Assembly: GCA_034433305.1 (NCBI GenBank)
Contig: DAOUAM010000069.1
Span: forward strand, 21,345-85,344
DNA: 64,000 nucleotides
Reading direction: 5' to 3'
DNA from: DAOUAM01 sp034433305
Lineage (GTDB): Bacteria; Chloroflexota; Dehalococcoidia; Lucifugimonadales; DAOUAM01
The notes under the pieces are model-generated. The model made no database searches, was not told the origin of the DNA, and saw only the letters and a list, made by a program, of their open reading frames with translations. Positions 1 through 12,213 of the stretch are shown here, one piece after another; positions within the stretch are counted from its first letter, which is position 1, and every line of letters starts with the position of its first letter. Made by a program: the position numbers and the translations under genes.

Positions 1-2
1 CC

Positions 3-2639
3 AAGGCCTACGACCCCAGGGCCGTGGAGCAGCGCATCTACGCCTTCTGGCTGGATGGTGGGTTCTTCACGCCCACCATAGACCGCTCTATGAAGCCCTT
101 CGTCATCATCATGCCACCACCCAACGTGACCGGCGAGCTGCACATGGGCCACGCCCTGACCGTCGCCCTGGAGGACATGATGACCCGCTGGCACCGCATG
201 CGGGGCGAGCCTACCCTGTACCTGCCGGGCACCGACCACGCCGGCATCGCCACTCAGGTCGTGGTGGAGCGCATGCTGGCCGCCGATGGCGTCACCCGCC
301 ACCAGTTGGGCAGGGAGCGCTTCGTGGAGCGCGTGTGGCAGTGGGTTGACCAGTACGGGGGCCGTATCTACGAGCAGATCAAGCGCCTGGGCGCCTCCTG
401 CGACTGGGGCCGCAAGCGCTTCACCCTGGACGATGGGCCGAGCCGCGCTGTGCGTACCACTTTCGTTAACCTGTACAGGAAGGGCCTCATCTACCGCGGC
501 GAGCGCATCATAAGCTGGTGCCCGCGCTGCCAGACAGCCCTTTCCGACCTGGAGGTCAAGCACCAGGAGGAGCAGGCCAACCTGTACTACATCCGCTACA
601 TCCTGGAGGACGGCAGCGGCGCCCTGACCGTCGCCACCACCCGCCCCGAGACGCTGCTGGGCGATACCGCCGTGGCTGTCAACCCGCAGGACGAGCGCTA
701 CACCGGCTACGTGGGCCGCAGGGTCCGCCTGCCTGTGCTGGGGCGCCTCATCCCTGTCATCGCCGACGCCGCCGTGGACCCGCAGTTCGGCACCGGCGCC
801 CTGAAGGTCACCCCCGGCCACGACCCCAACGACTTCGAGATCGGCGAGCGCCACGGCCTGCCCATCGTCAACATCATGGAGCTGGACGGCACCCTCAACG
901 AGAACGCCGGCCCGTACCGGGGCCAGGAGCGCTTCCAGGCCAGAAAGGGCATCGTCCAGCAGCTTGAGCGCGAGGGCCTGCTGGAGAAGGTGGAGAAGTA
1001 CCACCACTCGGTGGGCCACTGCGACCGCTGCAACGACGTGGTGGAGCCCCTCATCAGCAAGCAGTGGTTCGTCAGGATGGCCCCGCTGGCCAGGCCCGCC
1101 AGGGACGCCGTGGCCGATGGCCGCATCCGCATGGTGCCGGAGCGCTTCACCAGGGTCTATTTCAACTGGATGGACAACATCCGCGACTGGTGCATCAGCC
1201 GCCAGCTCTGGTGGGGCCACCGCATCCCGGTGTGGTACTGCGAGGACTGCGGCGAGGTCATCGTGGAGTACCAGGACCCGACCTCCTGCCCCAGGTGCCG
1301 CTCCAGCAGGCTGCGCCGCGACCCCGACGTGCTGGATACCTGGTTCAGTTCGGCGCTGTGGACCCACTCCACCCTGGGCTGGCCCGACAGGACCGAGGAC
1401 CTGGAGTACTTCTACCCCACCAGCGTCATGGAGACGGGCTACGATATCCTGTTCTTCTGGGTGGCCCGCATGATTATGATGGGCATGGAGAACATGGGCG
1501 ACATCCCGTTCCATACGGTGTACCTGCACGGCCTGGTGCTGGACCCCCAGGGGGTGAAGATGAGCAAGACCAGGGGCAACGTCATGGACCCCCTGGACCT
1601 CATCGAGGTCTATGGCGCCGATGCCCTGCGCTTCGCCCTGACCACGGGCACGTCGCCCGGCAACAACATGCGCCTGAACGAGCGCAAGCTGGAGGCCAGC
1701 CGCAACTTCGCCAACAAGCTGTGGAACGCCGCCCGCTTCGTCATCACCAACCTGGAGGGCGCCACGGGGCTGGAGGGCTGGCACCAGCCGTCGCGGCCCG
1801 CCCACCGCGAGGACCGCTGGATTCTGAGCCGGCTGAACCGCGTGGCCGCCCAGGTGCAGCAGTTCATGGAGGACTACCAGTTCGGCGAGGCCCAGCGCCT
1901 TGTCTACGATTTCCTGTGGGGCGAGTACTGCGACTGGTACATCGAACTGGCCAAGACCCGCCTGCGGGCCGGTGATACTTCGCCGCTGCCGACGCTGGCC
2001 TTCGTGCTGGAGCGCGTGCTGCGCCTGCTGCACCCCTTCATGCCCTTCATCACCGAGGAAATCTGGCAGACGCTGATGGACTACCTGCCGGTGGAGCCTG
2101 GCCGGCCGCAGGCGCTCATCGTCGCTCCGTACCCCCAGGCCGACAGCCGCTACTACGATGATGTGGCCGAGGCTGAGGTGGGCGCCGTCACCGAGATGGT
2201 GCGGGCCATACGCAACATACGCGCCGAGTTCCGCATCCAGCCCAGCCAGCGGCTGGAGGCCATCGTGGACGCGCCCCAGGTCCGCCACGTGCTGGAGGAC
2301 GAGGCCGCGGCCATCAAGGCCCTGGCCCTGGTGGAGCCGCTGACCTTCGCCGCCGACGGCCACGCCTCCAGTGCCGACCAGGTCGTGCTTGTGCTGACCA
2401 GGGGCGCCGTCATCGTGCCCCTGGGTGGACTGGTGGACCTCCAGAAGGAGAGGGAGCGGCTGCACAAGGAGCTGGCCGAGAGCGAGGCCAACATCGCCCG
2501 CCTGGGCCAGCGCCTGGCCGACGAGCAGTTCACCTCCAAAGCCCCGGAAGACGTGGTTGACCGCGAGCGCCAGCGCCTGGAGACCCTGGAGGAGCGCCGC
2601 GCCCGCATCACCGAGGTCCTGTCCCGCCTGGGCGGCTAG
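3..2639 (+). CDS. valS: Valine--tRNA ligase, 5' end cut by the window
   Basis: Class I aminoacyl-tRNA synthetase that charges tRNA-Val in the cytoplasm. The reading frame is open to the window edge, and the codons before the GTG at 24 read KAYDPRA, which is the usual ValRS N-terminus, so only the first few residues are missing. Counting from 24, the HIGH signature is HMGH (about 40-43) after PPPNVTGEL, and the KMSKS signature is KMSKT (about 512-516). Cysteine pairs (CPRC, CDRC, CEDC, CPRC) match the zinc-binding and insertion regions of the family. A charged C-terminal coiled coil (about 805-865) is the typical ValRS tRNA-binding tail. Length of about 878 residues is normal. The next gene starts 143 bp downstream on the same strand. 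Confidence 0.97.
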   Translation, partial: KAYDPRAVEQRIYAFWLDGGFFTPTIDRSMKPFVIIMPPPNVTGELHMGHALTVALEDMMTRWHRMRGEPTLYLPGTDHAGIATQVVVERMLAADGVTRHQLGRERFVERVWQWVDQYGGRIYEQIKRLGASCDWGRKRFTLDDGPSRAVRTTFVNLYRKGLIYRGERIISWCPRCQTALSDLEVKHQEEQANLYYIRYILEDGSGALTVATTRPETLLGDTAVAVNPQDERYTGYVGRRVRLPVLGRLIPVIADAAVDPQFGTGALKVTPGHDPNDFEIGERHGLPIVNIMELDGTLNENAGPYRGQERFQARKGIVQQLEREGLLEKVEKYHHSVGHCDRCNDVVEPLISKQWFVRMAPLARPARDAVADGRIRMVPERFTRVYFNWMDNIRDWCISRQLWWGHRIPVWYCEDCGEVIVEYQDPTSCPRCRSSRLRRDPDVLDTWFSSALWTHSTLGWPDRTEDLEYFYPTSVMETGYDILFFWVARMIMMGMENMGDIPFHTVYLHGLVLDPQGVKMSKTRGNVMDPLDLIEVYGADALRFALTTGTSPGNNMRLNERKLEASRNFANKLWNAARFVITNLEGATGLEGWHQPSRPAHREDRWILSRLNRVAAQVQQFMEDYQFGEAQRLVYDFLWGEYCDWYIELAKTRLRAGDTSPLPTLAFVLERVLRLLHPFMPFITEEIWQTLMDYLPVEPGRPQALIVAPYPQADSRYYDDVAEAEVGAVTEMVRAIRNIRAEFRIQPSQRLEAIVDAPQVRHVLEDEAAAIKALALVEPLTFAADGHASSADQVVLVLTRGAVIVPLGGLVDLQKERERLHKELAESEANIARLGQRLADEQFTSKAPEDVVDRERQRLETLEERRARITEVLSRLGG

Positions 2640-2782
2640 ACGTCTGGACGGCTGCCCTCATCCCGCATCCCTGGCCCTTCGACTCGGGCGTGAATGCCCG
2701 GGACAGACGCCGGCCCGCGCCGTAAGGCACCGGCGGCCATCAGGAGAAAATATGCCCTGGTCAGCCTGCCAGGGGAAGTAGA

Positions 2783-4075
2783 ATGCCCAGGTTACCCGGT
2801 ACGCTGTCCTGGCTGGACCGCAACGGCAAGCTGGTCGTTGCGGCATCCGCTGTCCGCTCCGTGGACTATAGTTTTCTGGCGGCGTTCCTGGGCGTGTACC
2901 TCAGTCTGCTGGACTTCACCGCCCTGGAGGCGGGCATAGTCTTCAGCGGCATCATGGCCGGGGCTGCCATCTCCAACGTCGTCGCAAGCTGGAAGGGCGA
3001 TGCCATAGGCCGCCGGCGCATGCTGGTGCTCATGTCGGCGCTGATGGTGGTGGGCGGGGCGCTGTTCCCCTTTGCCTCCAGCCCCTGGGCGCTGGCTGCC
3101 ATCGGCCTGCTGGCCATGACCTCTTCCACCGGCGGCGACCGCACAGCCTTCTCCTCCCTGGACATGGCCATCCTGGCCCAGTCCTGCGGCCCGCGCCATC
3201 GGACGCTGGCCTTTAGCTGGTACAACCTGGTGTCCGTGGGGGCCAAGTCCCTGGGCGCGCTGATGGTCGCCCTGCCGCCGTTGCTCCAGTCGTGGGCCGG
3301 GCTGGAGGAGCTGGCGGCTTTCAAGGCCATGTTCGGGCTGTACTGCCTGATCGCCGTGGCTGGCGGGCTGCTATACGTGGCGCTGTCGCCGTCGGCGGAG
3401 GCCTCGCGGGGCGGCGCCAGGGCCGCGCGGCAGCCGAGCGGTAACCACAGGGGCGTGATGCTGCGGCTCACGGGCCTCTTCTCCATGGACGCCCTGGGCG
3501 GCGGGTTCATGGTCAAAGGCTTTATATCCTACTGGTTCGTGACCCGCTTTGGCATGGACCTCAACACCCTGGCGGCGGTATTCTTCGTCGGGCAACTGCT
3601 CAACGTGGTGTCCATCGTCCTGGCGGCGCCGGTTGCCGGCAGGCTGGGCCTGATAAACACCATGGCCGTCAGCCAGGTGCTGTCCAACGCCGCCATGATG
3701 GCCGTGCCCCTCACGGACAGCGTCTGGCTGGCCGTGACCTTCCTGCTGACTCGGGAGGTGCTCAACGACATGGACATTCCGGCGCGCCAGTCCTATACCA
3801 TGGCCATCGTGCCCCCTGAGCAGCGCACGGCCATGGCAGGGGTCACCAACCTGGGCCGCAACGTGGCCCAGATGGTCAGCCCCACCATAGCTGGCTACGC
3901 CGCCTCTGCCGCCTTCCTGGGCGCGCCCTTCCTGATTGGTGGCGCCATCAAGATAGCCTACAACGCCATCCTGTACGCCATGTTCAGGAATGTGAAGACG
4001 CCGGAGGAGGCCCCGGCTGCTGCTCGGGCGGGACAGCCTGCTTCGGCGCGGGGCGAGGGCGATAGTGGCAGCTAG
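2783..4075 (+). CDS. MFS permease
   Basis: Integral membrane protein of 430 residues with about 12 hydrophobic segments and the cytoplasmic loop GDAIGRRRMLVL (about 72-83), a form of the MFS GDxxGRR signature between helices 2 and 3. The ATG is preceded by AGGGGAAG. The central loop (about 208-222) is polar and the C-terminal tail is Ala/Pro rich. The substrate cannot be told from the sequence, and neighbours (valS upstream, a convergent unknown gene downstream) give no clue. It probably exports or imports a small molecule using the proton gradient. Confidence 0.85.
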   Translation: MPRLPGTLSWLDRNGKLVVAASAVRSVDYSFLAAFLGVYLSLLDFTALEAGIVFSGIMAGAAISNVVASWKGDAIGRRRMLVLMSALMVVGGALFPFASSPWALAAIGLLAMTSSTGGDRTAFSSLDMAILAQSCGPRHRTLAFSWYNLVSVGAKSLGALMVALPPLLQSWAGLEELAAFKAMFGLYCLIAVAGGLLYVALSPSAEASRGGARAARQPSGNHRGVMLRLTGLFSMDALGGGFMVKGFISYWFVTRFGMDLNTLAAVFFVGQLLNVVSIVLAAPVAGRLGLINTMAVSQVLSNAAMMAVPLTDSVWLAVTFLLTREVLNDMDIPARQSYTMAIVPPEQRTAMAGVTNLGRNVAQMVSPTIAGYAASAAFLGAPFLIGGAIKIAYNAILYAMFRNVKTPEEAPAAARAGQPASARGEGDSGS

Positions 4076-4097
4076 AGGTGCTTTCGCGGGGAAGGCG

Positions 4098-4847
4098 CTA
4101 GCCGGCGGCCAGCCAGCCTATGCCGTCTGCTCGCAGGCGGACCGTCCCTATCATGCGCTGGAGCTGCTCCAGCCCTTTGCGGGTGTCGCTGGCCGTCTTG
4201 GGCCTGTCGGAAATCTTCAGGCGGTACTTGAACAGCCAGTAGGTGAACTCCTTGGACTCGCTTAGGGTCATGGGGCGTCGCAGGGGGTAGCCCTTCTCCT
4301 GGCGGAACTGCCTCAGCAGCACGCTCCTGGGCGCCCGGTAGATGATCTCGCAGGCCTCCTCGGAGAAGTCTATCTTGTACTGGATGCCGTTGCTGATGTA
4401 GCGCTTCTGGACTTCCTGCTCCGTTGCCAGTTGCAGCGCCTCCTCCACCGTGACGCCGTAGTAGTAGTTCAGGCAGCCCCTGTACTTGTCCACGCCCAGG
4501 ATTTCCTTGAACCTGGACTCGTCGAAGCCAGGGGGCAGACGGCCATTGAACAGCAGCGCTTCCTTCTCGTCCTCTGGCACCAGGCCTTGCCTGGCGCCTG
4601 TCGAGGGGCCTTCCACGTCATTCAAGAGCCGCTCCGCCAGCAGCAGCCAGTCGAAGGCTTCACCATCTATGAAGTAGGTGTAGTGCCGCTCCCTGTAGGT
4701 CTCCTCGGGTGCGGTCCAGAGGGCGATGGCCTCCAGCAGGGCGGTGGGCCAGTCGCGGCCGGCCAGGAGCGACCGCCGCAGGTGCTCGACAGCCTCTTGC
4801 TCCGGCGTCACGGGTGGCCTTGTCTCGGTATGCACAGTTTCATCCAT
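4098..4847 (-). CDS. Conserved protein of unknown function, translationally coupled to polX
   Basis: I do not recognise a named family. It is a soluble, mixed-charge protein of 249 residues with no signal peptide or membrane segment. The ATG at 4847 overlaps the polX stop by 8 nt (ATGGATGA), which suggests translational coupling; a TTG nine bases upstream is a weaker alternative start. It has aromatic-rich patches (YTYFIDGEAFDWLL, about 57-70; CLNYYYGV) and a basic C-terminal part. It is last in a secA-polX-unknown run on the minus strand. Position alone would suggest a link to DNA repair, but this is only context. Confidence 0.7.
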   Translation of the reverse strand: MDETVHTETRPPVTPEQEAVEHLRRSLLAGRDWPTALLEAIALWTAPEETYRERHYTYFIDGEAFDWLLLAERLLNDVEGPSTGARQGLVPEDEKEALLFNGRLPPGFDESRFKEILGVDKYRGCLNYYYGVTVEEALQLATEQEVQKRYISNGIQYKIDFSEEACEIIYRAPRSVLLRQFRQEKGYPLRRPMTLSESKEFTYWLFKYRLKISDRPKTASDTRKGLEQLQRMIGTVRLRADGIGWLAAG

Positions 4848-6600
4848 GGTCTGCAAAGGCCCTGGCCCGCTGGGGCTTGGGGGTCTTCAGGATGGCCATG
4901 AACCGGTCCAGGGGCAGGGTGTTCCAGATGTGCCGGGCCTCGCACCAGCCGCGCCGGGCCACGGCGACGCCGTACCTGAGGTTGTCCAGGGCCTCGGTGC
5001 TGTGGGCGTCGGTGCTGATGACCAGGAGCACACCCAGCTCACGCGCCCGCAGCACGTGGACGTCGCGGAGGTCCAGCCTCTCCGGCGAGGCGTTGATCTC
5101 CAGGGCCGTGCCCGTCTCCGCCGCCGCGCGGAAGATGGCATCGAAGTCGGCGCTGATGGGCTCGCGCTGGCCGATGAGCCGGGTGCTGAGGTGGCCTATG
5201 ACTGTCACGTAGGGGTTGTGCATCGCCCGGATGATGCGGTCAGTCATGACCTCTGCTGATTGGCCCATGGCCGAGTGGACAGAGGCTATGACCCAGTCCA
5301 GGTCCTGAAGGACCTCGTCAGGGTAGTCCAGACTGCCGTCGGCGCGGATGTCCATCTCGGTGCCGCACAGGACACGGATGCCGCCCGTGCGTTGCTCCAG
5401 TTCTCGCAACTGGGCCATGTGCTGCCGCAGGCGCTCCTCGCTCAGCCCTCTGGCGATGCCCCGGCCCACCGAGTGGTCGGTGATGGCGACGTACTGGAGG
5501 CCCCTGGCCCTGGCGGCGGCGACCATCTCCTCCATGGAGTCGCGCCCGTCGCTCCAGTCGGTGTGGACGTGCAGGTCGCCTCTGATGTGGCCGACCTCCA
5601 CCAGCCTGGGCACCTGGTGGTGCAGCGCCTTCTCGATCTCCATGGTGCCCTGGCGGACTTCGGGCGGCATGTACTGGAGGCCCAGCCGCTCGTAAATGGG
5701 CTCCTCCTCGGCGAACTGCTCCAGCTTGCCGGTGGCTATCTCCGTCAGGCCGTACTCGTTGAGGGACAGGCCCTTGCTGTTGGCCAGGTCGCGGAGCAGG
5801 ATGTTGTGCTGCTTGTTGCCCGTGAAGTACTGGAGCATGGAGCCGAAGCGGGCCTCGTCCTCCACGCGCAGGTCCACCTGAATGCCCTCGCTGAGCACTA
5901 CCGAGCCTTTGGTGTCGCCGTGGCCTAGGACCTCCACCACGTTGGGCAGGCTGACCAGGGCGTCCAGCACCTCGGGCGGGTTGCTGGAGGCGCAGACCAG
6001 GTCAATGTCGCCGATGGTCTCCTCAAAGCGGCGCAGGCTGCCAGCGATGGTCAGCCGCGAGATGCTGGGGCAATTCTGGCGTAGCGCGGCCACCACGCGC
6101 TCGGCAGCCGGCAGCGCGCGGCCCAGGGGCACACGCTGGGACTTGGTCCGCGCCATGCGGATGTGGCGAAGGATGTTCTCGGCGGTCTTTTTGCCCATGC
6201 GGGGCAGCGAGGCTATCCTGCCGTCCATGGCCGCCTGCTCCAGTTCGGCCACGTTCTTGATGTCCAGCTCCTTCCAGAGCCTTGAGGCGGTCCTGGGGCC
6301 GATGCCGGGTATCTCCATCAGCTCCACCAGGCCCTCGGGGAACTCCTGCTTCAGCCTCTCGTACAGCCCCAGCTTGCCGGTGTTCACCATCTCGATGATT
6401 TTCTCGGAGATGGCCTCGCCGATGCCCGGTATCTCCCGCAGGTCCTGGCCCTCGCGCACCATCTGCTCCAGCTCCACCGGCAGGCGGGATATGGTGCGGG
6501 CGACGCGCTGGTAGGCCCGGACCTTGAAGACGGAGTCCCCCTTCATCTCCAGGAGGCCCGCCAGGTTCTCGAAGACCTCTGCGATCTGTGCGTTGTTCAT
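4840..6600 (-). CDS. polX: Family X DNA polymerase with PHP domain
   Basis: Bacterial/archaeal PolX of 586 residues, the usual length. It does gap-filling in base-excision repair, and the PHP domain adds 3'-5' exonuclease and AP-endonuclease activities in studied homologues. N-terminal helix-hairpin-helix repeats are visible (IPGIGEAISEKI about 58; IPGIGPRTASRL about 97). The nucleotidyltransferase core has GSLRR (about 186) and the catalytic aspartates in GDIDLV. The C-terminal PHP domain starts near residue 340 with RGDLHVHTDWSDG and continues with the metal-binding ITDHS, a conserved glutamate in TEMDI, and STDAHS. It lies 48 bp downstream of secA, so it may share its transcript. Confidence 0.95.
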   Translation of the reverse strand: MNNAQIAEVFENLAGLLEMKGDSVFKVRAYQRVARTISRLPVELEQMVREGQDLREIPGIGEAISEKIIEMVNTGKLGLYERLKQEFPEGLVELMEIPGIGPRTASRLWKELDIKNVAELEQAAMDGRIASLPRMGKKTAENILRHIRMARTKSQRVPLGRALPAAERVVAALRQNCPSISRLTIAGSLRRFEETIGDIDLVCASSNPPEVLDALVSLPNVVEVLGHGDTKGSVVLSEGIQVDLRVEDEARFGSMLQYFTGNKQHNILLRDLANSKGLSLNEYGLTEIATGKLEQFAEEEPIYERLGLQYMPPEVRQGTMEIEKALHHQVPRLVEVGHIRGDLHVHTDWSDGRDSMEEMVAAARARGLQYVAITDHSVGRGIARGLSEERLRQHMAQLRELEQRTGGIRVLCGTEMDIRADGSLDYPDEVLQDLDWVIASVHSAMGQSAEVMTDRIIRAMHNPYVTVIGHLSTRLIGQREPISADFDAIFRAAAETGTALEINASPERLDLRDVHVLRARELGVLLVISTDAHSTEALDNLRYGVAVARRGWCEARHIWNTLPLDRFMAILKTPKPQRARAFADHG

Positions 6601-6648
6601 TCCATACCACTGGCCTGCCGTTGCCCTGGCCGGGCCGGCGGCGGTTGC

Positions 6649-9279
<2,631 letters not shown>

Positions 9280-9616
9280 TGGCGTTCACATCCTTCCTCG
9301 CAACAGACCCTGCCTCCAGTGAGGTCCGGGCCTCACCTAAGATTATAGCAGCGTGGGCGATGGCGTCGCGTTGTGAATCAGATTAGTCAGGGAAGGCAGG
9401 CCATATCCAGCGCCCCTATATACTAATATCGCCAGAAATGGCCCCGTTAGATGTGTCCCTGGGCGGGAGGCGCTCATGGAGGGGAGAATAGAGGCGTTGC
9501 GGGAAAGCCCGTAGGCACCACGCCGAGGGCGTGCGGTCAGCAGCCGTGGGGCCTGCGCTGCGAGACCTCGCCCATGGTGTCCGAGGGCAGAGCGTCGGCC
9601 TATTTATGGCCCTCCC

Positions 9617-9791
9617 TCAGAAATGGACTTTAACAACAAAACAGGGTAATGGCGTGACCAGCCCCCTCTCCTTCGACAAGCTCAGGGCCTGCCCCTTCGG
9701 CACGCTCAGGACAGGCCCGGGCCTGTCGAGGGAAAGGGGGCACGGTGCCGCCCTGAATTACCCTATTAAGTTGTTAAGCTTTATTTCGGAG
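9617..9791. mobile_element. Miniature inverted-repeat element (family A)
   Basis: Imperfect terminal inverted repeats of about 34 bp: the left end (9618-9651, containing CAGAAATGG...TAACAACAAAACAGGGTAAT) matches the reverse complement of the right end (9757-9791), with roughly three quarters of positions identical by eye. The interior is a GC-rich tract of CTTCGACAAGCTCAGG-type palindromes. A second copy with the same ends lies at 20,094-20,384. No coding capacity. The right end stops about 16 bp before the prs stop codon. The rest of the 9280-9806 gap holds only AT-richer sequence near 9340-9440, which could contain the secA promoter. Confidence 0.7.
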
Positions 9792-9806
9792 AACGGGGGT
9801 GCCGTG

Positions 9807-10760
9807 CTACTCCTGCTCGAACATGGCGCCCACCGACAGGCCGCTGTGGATGCGATGGATGGCCTCGCCCAGCAGCGCGGCCACCGAGAGTACCTTGATC
9901 TTGGTGCCACGCTTTTCCTCGGGCACAGGGAGGGTGTCTGTGACTACCAGCTCCTTGAGGGCGCTGGCCTCGACGAGCTGGGAGGCTTTGCCGGCCAGGA
10001 CGGGATGGGTGACGGCGCAGTAGACATCCGCCGCCCCGTGCTGTATCACCGCGTCCACCGTGGCTATGACGGTGCCGCCGGTGCCTATCTCGTCGTCAAC
10101 GATGAGGCAGGTACACCCCTGGACCTCGCCGATGAGGTTGGCCGCCTCCACCTTGTCCCTGTTGCCCAGGCGTTGCTTTTCGACGATGGCGATGGGCGCT
10201 TTGAGCAGGCGGGCCATGTTGCGCGCGCGCTTGGCGTCGCCCACATCGGTGGCTACCACCACCAGGTTGGGCAGCTCTCGCTCCCGGAAGTGGCGGGCCA
10301 GCATGGGCACCGCCGTCAGCTCGTCCACGGGGATATTGAAGAAGCCCTGTATCTGGCCGGCGTGCAGGTCCACGGTCAGCAGTCGGTTTGCCCCTGCCAC
10401 CGTAATGAAGTCCGCCAGCAGCCGCGCCGTGATGGGCACCCTGGGCTGGTCTTTCTTGTCGGTGCGGCCATAGGCATAGTAGGGCACCACCGCCGTGATG
10501 CGCCCGGCGGACGCCCGCTTGGCCGCGTCTATCATGATAAGGAGCTCCATGATATGGTCGTTGACAGGCGCGGAGAAGGGCTGCACCAGGAATACGTCCC
10601 GCTCTCTGATGTTCTCCAGGATGCGGACAAAGGTGTTATCGTTGCTGAACTTGAACACCTCGCAGTGGCCCAGGTTAATGCCCAGGTAGGCGCATATGTC
10701 TTTGGCCAGGGCCTGGTGGGCGTTTCCGGCAAATACCTTCAGGTCTTCAAAAGGCGGCAT
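9807..10760 (-). CDS. prs: Ribose-phosphate pyrophosphokinase
   Basis: Makes PRPP from ribose 5-phosphate and ATP for nucleotide, His and Trp synthesis. At 317 residues it is the normal length of class I enzymes. The flexible-loop region YYAYGRTDKKDQPR (about 90-103), the metal-binding DLHAGQIQGFF (about 131) and the PRPP-binding loop LIVDDEIGTGGT (about 217) are all present. ATG start at 10760. It is transcribed toward secA and separated from it by the family A element. Confidence 0.97.
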   Translation of the reverse strand: MPPFEDLKVFAGNAHQALAKDICAYLGINLGHCEVFKFSNDNTFVRILENIRERDVFLVQPFSAPVNDHIMELLIMIDAAKRASAGRITAVVPYYAYGRTDKKDQPRVPITARLLADFITVAGANRLLTVDLHAGQIQGFFNIPVDELTAVPMLARHFRERELPNLVVVATDVGDAKRARNMARLLKAPIAIVEKQRLGNRDKVEAANLIGEVQGCTCLIVDDEIGTGGTVIATVDAVIQHGAADVYCAVTHPVLAGKASQLVEASALKELVVTDTLPVPEEKRGTKIKVLSVAALLGEAIHRIHSGLSVGAMFEQE

Positions 10761-10889
10761 GGCATCCTCTGCTAGCTGTTACTGAGGTGCTGGTGGCCGT
10801 CGCTCCGGGCGGGACTCGACCGCATTATAGCACACCCTCGTCCGCGCGCCAGCGCGGGGGACTCCCTCCAGGCAGGGCCTCAGGAGGCG

Positions 10890-11621
10890 CTAGCGCCCCT
10901 CGGCCAGGCGGTCGGCCAGGAACTTGGGCAGGCCGCGGCGCACCATCTTGAGCTGGGTTGCCGGGATGTCGTACTCCACCCGGTGGTGTGAGACAGCCTC
11001 GATGGACGAGTCGTAAATGGCATAGGCCGCCCTGGGGTCGCCGTCACGGGGCTGCCCTACGCCGCCGGGGTTGATGATAAGCCGCTCGGTGCCCAGCGCC
11101 ACGGGCGTATCCAGCGGGAACTCCAGGAACACCGCGCCCTTCTCGGCTGGCCGGCATACGAAGGGAATGTGGGAGTGCCCCACGAGGCACCAGTAGGTAT
11201 CGAAGTGGAGGAAGCTGGCCACGGCCGATGGCACCGAAATGACATACTCCCATATGGGGTCACGGGGGCTGCCGTGGACCAGGGTGAACTCGTTCACCTC
11301 CAGCTTCAGCGGCAGCCGGGCCAGGTAAGCGGCATGCTCCCGGGAAAGCTGCAGCGTTGTCCAGCGGTTGGCCTCGGCGGCATAGACGTTGAAGGCCTCC
11401 AGGCTCAGTCTGCCTATGGCGGCCAGGTCGTGGTTGCCTGCCACGCCTCGGTGCTCGTACTGCTGCATCAGCTCGATGCACGGCCCCGGGTCAGGCCCGT
11501 AGCCCACCAGGTCGCCCAGCGACCACACCTGGTCGAAGCCGCCCCTGGCTTTGGCGTCCCGGATAACAGCCTCGAAGGCCTCCAGGTTGCTGTGTATGTC
11601 GGCTACGATGAGGGCGCGCAC
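10890..11621 (-). CDS. Metallophosphoesterase (YfcE/MJ0936-like phosphodiesterase)
   Basis: Calcineurin-like phosphoesterase of 243 residues. Metal-binding motifs run in the usual order: ADIHSN near the N-terminus, GDLVGYGPDP, GNHD, a histidine in LVHGSPRD and GHSHIPF. The frame is open further upstream, but the GTG at 11621 follows a GGAG and starts directly before the first motif (VRALIVADIHSN), so I chose it. Family members hydrolyse phosphodiesters such as bis-pNPP, and the physiological substrate is unknown. It diverges from tsaE on the opposite strand. Confidence 0.9.
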   Translation of the reverse strand: MRALIVADIHSNLEAFEAVIRDAKARGGFDQVWSLGDLVGYGPDPGPCIELMQQYEHRGVAGNHDLAAIGRLSLEAFNVYAAEANRWTTLQLSREHAAYLARLPLKLEVNEFTLVHGSPRDPIWEYVISVPSAVASFLHFDTYWCLVGHSHIPFVCRPAEKGAVFLEFPLDTPVALGTERLIINPGGVGQPRDGDPRAAYAIYDSSIEAVSHHRVEYDIPATQLKMVRRGLPKFLADRLAEGR

Positions 11622-11733
11622 GTCCGCTCCACGTTGAGGCAGGCATTCGAGCACGATTATAATATACAGGATGCCCAACGTCTAACCACGGCGGGGCAGA
11701 ATGATTGCAGCCAGGGAGCAGGTCTTGGGCACG

Positions 11734-12213
11734 ATGCAGGTCGAGGTCGTCAGCCATGGCCCGGATGAGACCAGGGCCATCGGCCAGGCGCTGGGCGCCC
11801 ACGCCCAGCCAGGCGACGTCTTTCTGCTGGTGGGCGACCTGGGCGCCGGCAAGACCACGCTGACCCAGGGCATCGCCTGGGGCCTGGGTGTGGCCGAGTA
11901 CGCCCGCAGCCCGACCTTTGTGCTGGTGTCCCAGTACCAGGGCAGGCTGACGCTCTACCACGTAGACCTCTACCGACTGGACCGCGTCGAGGAGGTCGTG
12001 GACCTGGGCCTGGAGGAGTACCTGTACGGCGACGGCGTGTGCGTGGTCGAGTGGGCTGAGAAGGCCCTGGAGGTCTTCCCGACGGAGCGCCTGCTGGTAC
12101 GCATCCACTACCTCGGCGAGACTGAGCGGCGACTGACGCTGACCGCCAGCCATCCGCGCTACGACGCCGCGCTGCGGGCCGTCCAGGAAGCCGTTCACAG
12201 CAGGCCGCGCTAG
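11734..12213 (+). CDS. tsaE: tRNA threonylcarbamoyladenosine synthesis ATPase TsaE
   Basis: Small P-loop ATPase that resets the TsaBD complex during t6A37 modification of ANN-reading tRNAs. Walker A is GDLGAGKTT (about 34-42), followed by the family's SPTF(V)LV, HVDLYRL and EWAEK motifs. The ATG at 11734 matches the usual N-terminus; an in-frame ATG at 11701 would add 11 residues. The TAG stop lies inside the terminal repeat of an inserted miniature element, so the last codons and stop may have been set by that insertion. tsaB follows 160 bp downstream, giving a tsaE-tsaB unit. Confidence 0.95.
   Translation: MQVEVVSHGPDETRAIGQALGAHAQPGDVFLLVGDLGAGKTTLTQGIAWGLGVAEYARSPTFVLVSQYQGRLTLYHVDLYRLDRVEEVVDLGLEEYLYGDGVCVVEWAEKALEVFPTERLLVRIHYLGETERRLTLTASHPRYDAALRAVQEAVHSRPR

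Noticed and set aside
9280..9616. tRNA or small RNA gene in the secA upstream gap
   Set aside because: No cloverleaf or conserved RNA motif could be made out.
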